64,000 nucleotides of DNA from Balanoglossus misakiensis (taxonomy: Eukaryota; Hemichordata). Under the pieces are notes generated by a model. That model ran no database searches. It was not told where the DNA came from and saw only the letters and a program-made list of their open reading frames with translations. A program made the translations under genes and the position numbers. Shown in pieces: positions 10,341 through 24,171 of this stretch (position 1 is the stretch's first letter; each line of letters starts with the position of its first letter). The stretch covers positions 6,944,001 to 7,008,000 of the forward strand of contig CM082582.2 of the NCBI GenBank assembly GCA_040954595.2, written 5' to 3'.

Positions 10341-11273
10341 CTAGGGAACCATGTGATTGTCAGGATGATATGTCTTGCAGTAGTAATGCTCGTTGTCGCC
10401 ATAATGGCGGTAAGAGCAGTACTCGACGGGACTGGAATATGTCACAGTGGCGCCCTCAGGTCGACCCCAGTACAATCCCTTGGTAAGGCGGTCCGGACAC
10501 TTCTATATATTAAGAATGCAAACAAATTTACAATGTCTGATTTTTGAGTGTAACTGTGGATAGGACTGAAATAGCATCATTTAGGAATGTATAAGTATAC
10601 TTACTTCGATTGGATTGCATATTACTTCAAAGACGTCGCCCTCATAAAAATCAATTGTGCACACTAAACACAATTCGTTCCATTCGTCCTCTAACAGCTG
10701 TCCCTGAAAATTAAAAGAAAACAGTGGCAAACACTCTGTCAAATAGAGACAGGTCGACAAGGTAGGCAGGAAGGTATAGAATCGCATACAGAGGGAGACA
10801 GACAGACATGCGGACAATCAAAGCCAAACCTCGCTTGAGACGTCTATTATTATTACAGAAAATGCGTTGAGATGCATGTGCAGAGGACGTACACAGACTC
10901 CTTCAAAATATCGAGGCGCGTTGCGTGTTAAAGAAGTGACGCAAATACAAACCAGATTGTCCCTGTCCACTTGATCAACGACCACAGCCATCAGCCTGAA
11001 GGTATGTGTCGACTCGATGTATGGACCGATATCATTGTACACCTTGAAGGTCTTCGAAGGGGTTTTGTTTGCGATAAAGGAAGGCAGCTCCATCACCTCA
11101 TCAAAGCAGTCCACGCCGTGAGTGAGAATCACATTCCAGATGGCATTATCATACACTGTTGCACTGGCAAGCGTGCATTCCCATTCGGAGGAATGAAATG
11201 CTTCTTCCCCTGATGGGACAGCATGAACCATCATGGAGACCAAAATCACAGATATGAAAACAAAGGCTTTCAT
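10341..11273 (-). CDS. Small secreted cysteine-rich protein, tandem copy B
   Basis: Three coding exons, all phase 0: 11273-10953, 10703-10605 and 10502-10341, giving 193 aa. Residues 1-18 (MKAFVFISVILVSMMVHA) form a signal peptide. The mature part has eight cysteines: SEWEC and HGVDC in exon 1, ELCLVC and VIC in exon 2, and KCPDR, EYCSY and HYYCK in exon 3. Recurrent motifs are WECTLASATVYDNAIWNVIL, DIGPYI, THTFRLM, LLEDEWNELC, YEGDVFEV, GLYWG and VTYSSPVEYC. There is no membrane segment, so a secreted disulfide-bonded protein is expected. I recognise no known family; cystatin-like or lipocalin-like folds came to mind, but no defining motif is present. The exon 1 donor (CTG|GTTTGT) is weak, but it is conserved in all three copies and is the one that preserves phase. 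A 5' non-coding exon begins upstream (11488 to about 11545). Confidence 0.75.
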
Positions 11274-11487
11274 TGTTGTCTGTTCTTCAAGCACAACGCG
11301 TCCTAAAATTTAAGAAGATGGAACATCTCTTTACATTTTCAAATTTAAAAAGTTGCCTTCTAGGTACCGTCGTACATTTTGTACTATTCAATCCTAAAAA
11401 CTTACACAATTGTATTAAAATATTAAGAGAACTACTAAAACTCGCAGTTTTTCAGAAACACGCGGTGATTGTCATGGCTATACTCAC

Positions 11488-11545
11488 CTGTAGAAAACTT
11501 TTCCGATTTCACAAACAGCTCTCTTAAGTGCTCTGTTGACTGCCG
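11488..11545 (-). other. 5' non-coding exon of copy B
   Basis: The minus strand holds GCCTCGGCAGTCAACAGAGC and continues to TTTTCTACAG|GTGAGT at 11488. The same block recurs upstream of copy C (14028-14090), which shows conservation of a first exon. The acceptor before the coding exon is TTAAATTTTAG at about 11305. Exact transcription start is inferred. Confidence 0.55.
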
Positions 11546-11566
11546 AGGCAACGTTCTGTTTAATTT

Positions 11567-11573
11567 TTTTATA
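11567..11573 (-). promoter_or_regulatory. TATA box of copy B
   Basis: Minus-strand TATAAAA lies about 30 bases before the conserved first exon (GCCTCGGCAGTC), the usual spacing to a transcription start. Confidence 0.6.
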
Positions 11574-12145
11574 TCCCCACATCATATAGAAATAGTTACA
11601 TGATACATTTAATATATATGCTGGCATATAATAAGCATAAATGGCGGTTTATAATTAAAAAAAAAACAATATTTATTTTTACATTATACATTGTCCGAAT
11701 AACGCATTTTGTTAGTAGTTGTTCTTCCTTGTAAAAATTCTGGCAGTGGTAGCTACTCAAAATGCGTCCTGGCGGCATGGGCAAAAGAAGTCTGGGAGTG
11801 TTGTTTGCTATGGTGATTCCATTGATGAATGGACTGAACGTTTTTTACAAAATTCATTTAGCACAAATACTTAACGATTTTGGGCGTGTGTTACCAGTAA
11901 GCACGGCACGGGGCCATCTCCATTATACAGTTACATATCAAGGGACTTCGGCTGACAATTCGAAAGAATTACTGATTTTGTTTTAAAGTTAAGATGTCAC
12001 TGAATGTCATCAATATTCGTGCATTCTTTTTAATAACGAAATACTAATACCGTACGGTTCCCTTTTAGTCCATATTTGTCATTTTTGGTAAAAACAAATC
12101 AACTTGATAGACAGGATACTTTTCTGCCAGTAAATCATAATGTAC

Positions 12146-12151
12146 TTTATT
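12146..12151 (-). terminator. Poly(A) signal of copy C
   Basis: AATAAA on the minus strand, about 150 bases past the copy C stop codon, in the same sequence context as the signal after copy B. Confidence 0.6.
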
Positions 12152-12302
12152 GAGACTGTGCAATAGAAAGGTACAACGTCTGCAAACCGTGGGGAGAAAA
12201 GAAGCAAAATTCAATGAAGTCCCACAGCAGTAGATACGCAAACAAAGCGGGAAATTTTCGATGCGCTGTTAAAGACTATGTCTTCGTTACACACAAGCGC
12301 GT

Positions 12303-13479
12303 TCACCAGGAATATAGTACGCGTTGCATTACGACGGAAGACATCTCGTCATTGTCAAGATAATATGGCTTGCAGTACTCGTGGCTTGTATCGCCAACCT
12401 GAATAGCATAGCAGTATTCAACAGGGCTTGAATATGTCACACTGGTGCCTTCTGGCTGACCCCAGTGAAATCCTCTGATAAAACGGACCGGACACGTCTA
12501 TGATGTAAGAACGTAGAGAAATAAACAGTGTATAGGTGTATAACTATGTTGATTGCTATGCTCCACCAAATGGTTGTTAAAAGCGACAGAGATAATAAGT
12601 GACGACAAAAATTATGAATTATTTACTTACACCTGTTGGTTGATTTATAATTTTAAAAATGTCGTCCTCATAATAGTCAACCCTGCACGCCGAACAATTG
12701 TCTTCCCATTCACCATCTACGTCATTTATGAAATCTCCCTGAAATTAGAGAGATTCCCATGAATAATTCAGAATAAAATTGTGGCAAATAATACGTCAGA
12801 TAGACACAGAGAGGGGCGGGGCGGGGCTGGTAGGCAGGTAGCAAGCAAGAATCAGACAGACAGGCATAAAAGGCAGGCATTTAGCAAAGATTGAAATGAT
12901 TGAGCGATAGAAACAACACGAACAATCACTTTGGGGTTACTCTAGCTGTAGGATAGAACACGCCTCGAAATAGGAGTTTTGGAAGTAGGACGTGACGCAC
13001 ATTTGAATTGAACTGAATTTGACACGTTATTTTTTTTACTGTGCAGTGTGCTTAAAAAGCGTAGAGCGAGTACGCATTGGAAAATAGTACCGAAGCGCAT
13101 TGTACGTTAAAAGATACGCAAATACAGGCAAATACAGATCAAAGATACGCAAGTACTGGCAAATACAGACCAGATCGATCCTGTCCGCTTCGTCCACATC
13201 CACAGTCATCAGTCTGTAGGTATGCGTTGGCCCAACTTCCGGACCTATATCACAGTAGCTGTATACGCTCTTCCAAGGGGATTTGGTTGCGATCAAGTTA
13301 GGTAACTCCAACAGCTCGTCAAAACACTCCACATCATTTGTGACAAACGAATTGTACAGGAAACCATCGTATGCTTTTGAACTGGAAAGTGAGCAGTTGG
13401 TTACTTGATGGGGTTGTAGAAATTCAGCGTAAACTCTACTAGTGACCAGAATTGCAAATATGAAAACGAAAGCTTTCAT
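12303..13479 (-). CDS. Small secreted cysteine-rich protein, tandem copy C
   Basis: Three phase-0 coding exons at 13479-13171, 12738-12631 and 12497-12303 give 203 aa. The signal peptide is MKAFVFIFAILVTSRVYA. Exon 1 has the family motifs KAYDGFLYNSFVTNDVECF, LIATKSPWKSV, CDIGPEVGPTHTYRLM and DEADRIDL. Exon 2 is three codons longer than in B (VDGEWEDNCSACRVDYYEDD). Exon 3 has TCPVRFIRGFHWGQPEG, VTYSSPVEYCYA and HEYCKPYY, then a tail about 11 residues longer that ends LYSW. It is the most divergent copy. The third exon 2 cysteine of A and B (VIC or VTC) is replaced (IIN), and a new cysteine appears in exon 1 (YSYCDIGP), so the mature protein keeps eight. Function unknown; secretion is predicted. 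Confidence 0.72.
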
Positions 13480-13729
13480 TGTATTCGGTTCTTCAGGCAC
13501 AATTCGTCCTAGAATGAAAAAGGATAGAACACATTTCTTCAGATCCCCACAGTTATACTGTTACATATAGTGATGTTTTACGTTTGCAAACACTTTCATA
13601 CTAAGTGGAATGAAAACCAAAGAATATTCGACAATACCAGTAACCGTTTCGCCGGGTATATTTATTCATGATATCAAAAAAATTGTGCCATTCTGTTGGA
13701 CATTTGTTCAAGTGGCGTGAGGTGTTTGG

Positions 13730-14020
13730 TGGAACGAAGTTCATCAACGGACACGAGACACCGGACGGTCAACTAACGGACATCACACACCTGTGGTAGG
13801 GATTCGACCGTGGCGGTTCGATTAGTCACAGGTCTGGCCGCGGGCATGTACGGTGCATGTCCGACATGCAAGCCAAGCCATGCACCAGACCTGATCTGTC
13901 TGATCTGCACCAGGTCATTTCCTGACGACAGACCTGCCACAGGTCTGACCAGCCAGTCCAGCATCAGGATCGGACCTGCACCAGGTCCGATCCAGCAGAA
14001 TGCGGTAATAGACACGGGTA
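13730..14020. repeat. Insert with repeated GACCTG/CAGGTC motifs in the copy C 5' UTR intron
   Basis: The stretch between the copy C coding exon and its 5' exon is longer than in copy B and is rich in short direct and inverted copies of CAGGTCTG, GACCTG and GCATGTCCGACATGC. It looks like inserted repeat sequence, possibly a degenerate element. No open transposase was recognised. Confidence 0.4.
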
Positions 14021-14027
14021 TACTCAC

Positions 14028-14090
14028 CAATCCTGTAGAAAACTTTGTTCCAACTTCACACACAGCTCTGAGAACTCTGGTGACTGCCGA
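14028..14090 (-). other. 5' non-coding exon of copy C
   Basis: Minus-strand GCCTCGGCAGTCACCAGAG continues to TCTACAGGATTG|GTGAGT, matching the 5' exon of copy B with a five-base extension at the donor. A TATATATTA box at 14108-14116 lies just upstream. Upstream of all three copies there is also a similar CTGTTCTTAC-containing block on the plus strand (about 9710, 11700 and 14250). Confidence 0.5.
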
Positions 14091-14107
14091 GGCAATACTT
14101 ACTGTTT

Positions 14108-14116
14108 AATATATAT
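14108..14116 (-). promoter_or_regulatory. TATA box of copy C
   Basis: Minus-strand TATATATTA sits about 25-30 bases before the conserved first exon, as in copy B. Confidence 0.5.
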
Positions 14117-14813
14117 AGGCCTACAGTGTATATTTCCCAACACGATATAAAAACATTTACATATGCATTGAGCAGTAGGTGTCTGGCATATAGTAAGACA
14201 GTCTAGATATAAAAATAAATATCTATTTTTATATTATAAATTTTCCGAACAACGCATTTTGCCAGCATCTGTTCTTACTTCGCTTGTCGAATAAATCGCA
14301 CGCCTTGTTCAAATTCTGAGACTGGCAGCCACCTAAAGTGCCCTTTGGCAGAATGAAAACAAGAAAGAAACATTAAGGCGTGTTCTTGTAAGTGTGCGAA
14401 GCAAAATCTGTTCAGATTTCGAAACATTTGAAATCCCGTTTGCACTGATTTGAGCACATAGAAATGGGCGTTTGCCATATGCATTGGAATAGTGCACACA
14501 GCATCAGTTCAAAATAGTCCCGACGCGATTTCAATTCAAACGTATGGCAATCCGGAAATATTTTGCTCTGCCCGCTTCCAACGACGCAGGTTAAACCTTT
14601 TTCGTCTGATGTCTATTTTAAAGCTGTCTAAGAGACGCTTTGTTGCCACGTCACCATCTCTCAGAATAAACAGCCACTTATTGGACAATACACCAAGACG
14701 GGAAATGGAACACTTCGGCGGAAAAATATACGATTGTCAGAGGCCCTGGGTCTCTGGTACCGATGCACATACATTGAGGGACTTTGTTATGTAGGTTAGG
14801 TTTGCTGTTGTTT

Positions 14814-15202
14814 TGTGACCAGGTGTGTTTTCGCTTACTTTCGTAATTTGAATATTTGCATGACCAGGTGTGGTGCATTCATTATTTTCCCCATACAAAA
14901 AGCCCGCACGTTGTGTTGCGGCGTAGCTGCTAATTTGAACTTGCCCGAGTGAGCTGTTCTGTTCCTCGCCGGCTTGGAAGCTGTGCCGTATTTCCTGATA
15001 CACTGGTCTTGAAACCGCGCCCAGAAGCCGTGCTACCATGTCTTGAGGAATTCGTCTGAAAGCCGTGCCGTCTACCGGGGAATCGTGCCAGAACGCTACT
15101 CGGACTGAACGTCGCTGTCGGAACTGCCGTGGCGTTGGTCGCGTTCGTCGTGCGCTACAGAACCTTGGACTCTGTCTTTCATTTCGCACACCTGGTCACA
15201 TT
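14814..15202. repeat. Inverted-repeat-bounded segment (TGTGACCAGGTGTG)
   Basis: TGTGACCAGGTGTG at about 14814 is matched in reverse complement by CACACCTGGTCACA at about 15187-15200, and a third, direct copy (TGACCAGGTGTG) lies near 14861. The roughly 390-bp interior has a minus-strand open frame of 150 codons that I do not recognise. A small non-autonomous transposon is the simplest reading. No target duplication was confirmed. Confidence 0.4.
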
Positions 15203-16374
15203 TAAGGTAGCCACTTATTTTTGTGCGTTTTTTCAGTGTATAACCATTTTAGATTTACCCATGTTTATTTGTAATAATTAAAAAGTTTCCATAAGCAAGG
15301 AAATAACATGTGGTGTGCCTATTGTCTCAAAGGTAAAATTCAAGATGGCCGCCAAACTACAATATAAACTGGAAAAATAAAGTACCGTCAAACAGCATTT
15401 GAGACTAATACGATAACACATAGTTGCCGTGCAAATTTGTAGAATGGTTTTCCGAGTATCCACCGGGTCTGGAAAGAAAAATGCCATCAATTCGGAAATT
15501 TATTGCAGTCGTCAAGAGTTTTGTAAATTGTAAAAGTCGGGCAAGGATACTTGGACTGAAGTGTTATGGTAAATACCAAGTTGGAGGTTAATATTAGACT
15601 AGATTGATAATACATAACTAATATTTTCTTGCGCCGCGGAACAACAGTCGAGGAACAGTCGGCTGGCCTGATCGCAAATACGCATGCAGATATATCCGAC
15701 TTGTAAACAACGGATCTAAATGATTGACTTGAGAGGTAAGGCAAGAAGCGTCGATTCTGTCGTGTTTGTATGACTGCAGTACAGCTGAGTCGCGCTCTGT
15801 GTCGCCACAATGAGTGAACGGTGTCCTATAGCATGTATATAGGTGTACCGCCCGCGTTCCTAGTTACAGTGTGTATACTATGCACGGGTCACAACACAGG
15901 TGAACTTCCTTGCGGCCATGGTGACTTTGAAATGCCCATACTAACCCCTGCACAATTACCCCCCCCCCCTCCCAGGCCATTTGTCCTGGCCACATGTTGT
16001 GTACGTGTTGTCGACCGATGTACTCACATGGATCTTGGCTAAAGTTGTTATCGTCATGGTTACCTGTCCACTGACGCACGCGTCGTGGTCGCAACGTCAA
16101 AATGCGGACGTTTCTCATGGGCAAATGTCTCAGAGTTATCTGATTTTCATCGTCATGAATTGAAATATGTTTAACTATGAATTCAGTATATTTAAATACG
16201 ACATAATTTTTCGCCATTTATTCGACTGCCAGAGAAATTGGTCAGTTGCTGTTGGAATAAACCTCAAACCGCCAGATGTCTGTTGTTAAACCTTCTACAG
16301 TAGACGTGAGGTTGTCACCAACTTCTAGAATACTCAACAAAAACGTTTATAAGCGTTATTTTATTGTTTGGGGC
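15203..16374. other. Intergenic region upstream of the MIB/HERC2 gene
   Basis: No coding exon was recognised. A C12-13 homopolymer lies at about 15959-15971. The remaining sequence is unremarkable. Confidence 0.4.
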
Positions 16375-16382
16375 TATATAAA
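16375..16382 (+). promoter_or_regulatory. TATA box of the MIB/HERC2 gene
   Basis: TATATAAA in GGGGCTATATAAACTTC lies about 260 bases before the first proposed start codon of the MIB/HERC2 gene. Assignment is by position and consensus. Confidence 0.5.
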
Positions 16383-16638
16383 CTTCAGACACAGCTAAAA
16401 TACGACTGCACAGAAGACGGTCTGGTGCCAGTGTTACTACGGAACGCAAAATTGAGTTTAGACAACATTAAAACGTGGATACGTCGTTGCTAGGGCCAAC
16501 GTTTAATTTGTATTTATGTACCATGAAATATAATTTCATGTCCTGTATTTTATAGCACAGGTACTTTCCTGACTGGATCTATGGCAGCATTATGACAGAA
16601 GAGATGTTTTGAGGGCCAGCAATCTTAGTCGCTGATGT

Positions 16639-19600
16639 ATGCCGTGTGAGACATCGTTACACAATATGCTAAGATTGACACAGGAGGTAAGGAGTCCGAT
16701 CTATTGATTGAATGACTGATTGATTGGTTGGTTGCAGATACACGTGAAGTATAATGCACTAAATTGAAGGTTTGATTATTCTAGCTCAGACTTGTGATAG
16801 TTTGATCTCTTTGTTCCCAGGAAGAACAGGTAGTGAGACAGGCCGAAAAATACAACGCGGAGAAAAACTTCGAGGTAGGGCGACACCGTATTTCTGTGTA
16901 TCGGTCGGATTCTTATGCGCATTGGAACACAAATTATCAATGCATTTAGACATACGGCCGTAAACTTTTTAAAATCAAAGATGTGTTATCCCTTACCAGT
17001 ATTAACTAAGGTCACAAATTCGACGTATCAACGATTTGATTAGTTTGCAAAATATTTGCCATCCACATTGGTTACCAAGCAACATATGATACTTGCCCCT
17101 TCAAGTTTTGCTAAGACAATTAGGTCAGGTATTCCGATCTCATACCGCATGGTAAACTTAATGGCGATTTCCTTTCTGAATCTTGAATTACTGAGAACAA
17201 ACCAAACAACATGTGAGTGGTGGTGTTGACTTTATTCTTTTAAAATAATCACCGTTCGTCTGGGAAAAAAAATTATATAGTTGATCAACGGGGACCTACT
17301 CGATAAACAATGACAATTGACAAATCTGTACTGTATTTTGGCTGCTTCTAACTTAACCCCCACTCCCTGCCAGACACGTTCAATCACGGACATCAAACAA
17401 CGAATCGTCAGGCCATACATTCATGCGAACAACGGAGGGTTTTTTTTCGTGATATAGCAGTCTACGAAGGTTCTGTCTACGACATGCACGGGAACACTTT
17501 GGAATTGGTTTGAATCGCGTCGTTTTCGCCGGGACACATTCAAAGTAAAATCGTGGTGATAGTATACACTAACCTGTCGAGACGTGATACAGTGAGGACG
17601 AAATCACAGTGACCCTCCAAAATTTCCCCTTTTCACGAGAATAGATTCCAACGAAAATAAAGTGTCTAGATGCATGCTAAAAATACTGATACATATTTGG
17701 TTCATGTCTGCCCGTCTCTTCCAGGACTTAAAGGGTTATCCGTCGCTGGGGGCGCGAGTTTCACGCGGAGCCAATTGGAAATGGGACATGCAAGATGGTG
17801 GGGCCTATGGCACCGTTGTGAAACACCTTGCCGGAGGTAAAAGAAAAACGTGCCCTTTGGGACGACAAATCAGTACATTAGTTCACTGAAATGGTATTTT
17901 TCAGCTGGATCTTTTTATGGAAGATCATCAGCTAAGAAATAGAAATACTCTACCATATTAACGAGTTCTGGCATGGTAGACGTTATGGGCATATTCTGTT
18001 TGTGTGAGATCACATCTAATTCTATCAACAGGTGTTATTATCGTACACTGGGATTATGGGTACATCAACAGCTATAGACACGGTGCGGAAGGAGCCTTTG
18101 ATCTGAAGGTAAATTATATTGATTGCCAAAATGAACTGTGTTAAACGATATTGCATTTTACTACTATTTTAAAATATTTGTGGAGTTGTTAATTTGCGCA
18201 GTATGTTCAGTGGGAAATTTACAGATTATAGCAGCTGTTAGTCACAGACAGTGCTTTTTCACCAATAGACCTTTTTAACAAAAAAACATTCTTCAGTCAT
18301 GTACCACGAAATAACAGTCTAGTCTAAACTCTTCTAGGTAGCCAATGAAAACCCAGACGGAGCGCGATTTATCCTTCCAGGCGAACACATAAAGATAGGA
18401 GTCAGGGTCCAGAGAGGTATGCACCAAAAATGCGTCGGGGGGGGGGGGGGCAGGGAAGAGGACGTCACATGTACTGTCCCCTCCCGATATTTTAGATATA
18501 AACGGCATCATTATTTCGTTTTCTGTGTTCCAGCATGTTGCTAAGAGTTATGGTATGGGTAAATCGTCTACAATTTTTTTCCTTTTAACATCTATTTTAA
18601 ATATTGACGTCATATAAAAACGCTCGGAAGCGTTTACTTTCAATAACTTGGTGTTTTGCTTTAAACAAACATTCCCCAATTCCTGCAGAGGTATGTCCAA
18701 ACACTAAGGCTGCATTCACAAACACCTCTGGAGGGGGGGGGGGCGGGAGAATTCAAATTTTTTTACCGCTAATTTTCACATGCCCCCCTTCCGAACTGCC
18801 AATATTTTCAAATCCCCCCCTTCCGAACTGCCAAAATTTTGAAATCCCCCCCCCATTTTCTTTCACTGAGCAAAACACATCACCTATCTATCTTGTAAAA
18901 AGAAAAACAGCGCTCCCATGAAAAGAATTTGAAACTGATGTTTTCCCTCATCAGTGGGTATTAAAACTGAACATTGTTTTTATTTTTTAAGTACATATAT
19001 TTGTATTCTGTGTTGGGAGACATTGTAAACCGAGAATTGAAGGGGGTGGGTTTGGGAGGGGGTGTCCCCCTCCCACGTAAGAAAATTTTCTAAAATACAG
19101 AGCTCAAAGCTGCATTTTAATGAACCCGGCAAAAGCAAATTAACTCAACTACCGGTATGTTGGGGAGGACAAATTTAACCGTCGCTGCTCAAAGTTATCA
19201 TGGGGTGGGGGCAAGTCCCCTGACCTGGGATACTAGATAAACCAGTCAATGATTGAAAGGTGTTGATGAATGGAGGGGGTGGGTGTGGGAGGGGGTGTCC
19301 CCCTCCCACATTAGAAAATTTTGTAAAATAAAGGGCGCGAAACTGCATTTTTGTGGACTCAAAATAAATATTTAGTCGTTAAAGTTTTCAAGTCCCCCCC
19401 TTTCAGTCCCTAAATTATTTCAAATCCCCCCCCTTACATACCCTCAATTTTTTCAAATCCCCCCCCCCCTCAATTCTCCCGCCCCCCCCCCCTCCAGAGG
19501 TGTTTGTGAATGCAGCCTAATGTGTCATTGTCCTATTTATATACATGTAATTTTTTCGTAGGACCTGACTGGGAGTACGGTGATGAAGACGGTGGCGCTA

Positions 19601-20209
19601 GTAACATTGGAGCCGTGTACTATATCAAACACGAAGCTTATTTTAACGTTAGAGTACGTTAACTTTGAATTTAATTCAGCAAGCATTTTCAAGAATTCTG
19701 ATAGACCGCGGGGATATTAATGGAGGATTTCACTTGTAAAATCGGTTGGCATTGTCATGGCATGGAAAGGGACTGAAAAGTCGTGTTGTCAGATACCCGA
19801 CCCATTACCAGTACCACCAGAAAATAATTGGGTGTTTATCGAAATCTAGAAATAAACTGTCAGTTTGCTTGTTTCACAAGATAACGGTAAATTCAATTTT
19901 TGTTAAATTTAGGTCAGATGGTCAAATGGCAACAGGGGAGTTTACCGTTATACCAGCGGCGTGTACGAGTTACAGGTCGTTATTCCAGGTGAGAGCCGCA
20001 TTTGAGACATTCACGAGAGAGAATATTCCGAATATTAACCGTAAAGTTTCTCTGCAAAGACGGATAACCCAACAAGATGACTCGGTGCAGCAGCTGTCTT
20101 GCAGTCTGAATCCTCAACTTCTGGCCATGGATGATCAATCTTTACTTTGATACTCGAGTGAATTAAATCATCATCATCATCATCATCATCGTCATCGTCA
20201 TCGTCATCG

Positions 20210-20251
<42 letters not shown>

Positions 20252-20671
20252 CCCGGCTTGTATGGTTCCGTGGTTTCACCAAAGATTCACTACCCTGCGG
20301 TTGTTGTTTTTTCAGGAACTTCGCCAACGATATCTCCTGCGCACCTCAAGACGTACAGAGAGAACATAGAAAAGAACATGGAGCTCACGCGGACTCCGAG
20401 ATCATCCATAGAGTTGAAGCGACTTGGGGATCTACAGACTGAATTTGTGCAAATCGCTGCTCGGCCAAAACTGACGCCCAAAATCGGCCCTCTGCCCAGT
20501 ACGGACCCCGACCCGGGTTTCCCCGGCAGCGAGACACCGCCCTTGTCGGGCAATCTGCTGGTGCACCCGACTGGCCGTTCGTCTCCCGATGACCATGATG
20601 CCAGTTCGGGGGACCAGGAAGAGGGAAGCGATGTCGAGGAAATCAGAAGTCGTATATGTCATTTATTATAG
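16639..20671 (+). CDS. Protein with two MIB/HERC2 domains
   Basis: Eight exons, consistent in phase, give 297 aa: 16639-16686, 16821-16874, 17725-17836, 18032-18108, 18338-18416, 19562-19653, 19913-19988 and 20316-20671 (stop TAG). After a short charged N-terminus (EEQVVRQAEKYNAEKNFE) comes MIB/HERC2 domain 1: GARVSRGANWKWDMQDGG, GTVV, VHWDYGYINSYRHGAEG, FDLK (about residues 39-97). Domain 2 is built from three exons: GVRVQRGPDWEYGDEDGG, GAVYYI, VRVRWSNGNRGVYRYTSG, YELQV (about 117-182). The rest (about 115 residues) is Pro/Ser/Asp-rich, probably disordered. In Mind bomb proteins these domains bind Notch-ligand tails, but there ankyrin repeats and RING fingers follow. None is present here, so a ubiquitin-ligase role is not supported. 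Exon 1 is the least certain: its ATG at 16639 is the first after an in-frame TGA. Confidence 0.82.
18707..19518. mobile_element. 812-bp non-autonomous element with ~48-bp terminal inverted repeats
   Basis: AGGCTGCATTCACAAACACC at 18707 continues into CTCTGG, a G-run and CGGGAGAATT. It is mirrored by the reverse complement at 19471-19518, ending GTTTGTGAATGCAGCCT. Inside, a block with GGGAGGGGGTGTCCCCCTCC followed by a GAAAATTTT motif occurs twice (about 19040 and 19270), and short TTCAAATCCCCCCC units repeat near both ends. No coding capacity. It lies in the intron between exons 5 and 6 of the MIB/HERC2 gene, splitting the second domain. No clean target duplication was seen. Confidence 0.75.
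20166..20250. repeat. (ATC)n microsatellite with a (GTCATC)n core
   Basis: A pure trinucleotide ATC/CAT tract interrupted by GTC units lies in the last intron of the MIB/HERC2 gene. Confidence 0.95.
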
Positions 20672-21134
20672 TGAATGTTTAGTCATGGTTCTCGTACCTT
20701 AAATTATTACCACTTAACTTTCGGGTATATTTGAAAGATTTTTGTCAGTGCATGTATATTACTGCAAGTTGCTTCTATGAATTTCGTTTAGCATGATGAA
20801 ATCAGTAATTGGCTTATCAACACGGCCTAGGTACATTGTTATTGTTATTGATAAACGAATGTATGTATTTATGTACTGTATGTACTGTATGTATCGAAGT
20901 GTATACGTGTTTCTTACATTGTACATGTATAGTAATAATTTCACTGTTCACCACAAATTCATACATTGACTGCACACATACTCACACTCAGGAACCACTG
21001 GCATAGCCAGTTGGTTTCGACATGTAGGGTCTCAAAAAATATTTTATTTTTTATTTGTAAATTAGTTGTTTAACCGAAGAAAACAATGCCGGAAATGTAA
21101 ATTGGGAATGCTTCATGTTAAAGAGTGGTGGTCG
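20672..21134. other. Short intergenic region between convergent genes
   Basis: AT-rich spacer between the MIB/HERC2 stop and the DECR1 3' end, with repeated TGTATGTAC-like motifs. No exon was seen. Confidence 0.5.
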
Positions 21135-21140
21135 TTTATT
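21135..21140 (-). terminator. DECR1: Poly(A) signal of DECR1
   Basis: AATAAA on the minus strand 17 bases after the DECR1 stop codon. Other AATAAA-like motifs occur near 21040, so the site used is uncertain. Confidence 0.5.
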
Positions 21141-21156
21141 TACAGGGGAAATATTG

Positions 21157-24032
<2,876 letters not shown>

Positions 24033-24171
24033 GGAGGTCGGTACGCATGCGTGCTGGGGAACTGAAATCGACCTTCGACCCGAACTAACCTTTCACCCCA
24101 AACAGCTGGACTTCTGTCGATCGCGCACATGACGCCTGAGCTGATCCGGACTCTCAGTTTCATCCTAAAAG
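24033..24171. promoter_or_regulatory. Bidirectional promoter DECR1/BOLA3
   Basis: Only 139 bp separate the start codons of the divergent DECR1 (-) and BOLA3 (+) genes. No TATA box is visible. The spacing implies a shared promoter. Confidence 0.75.
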
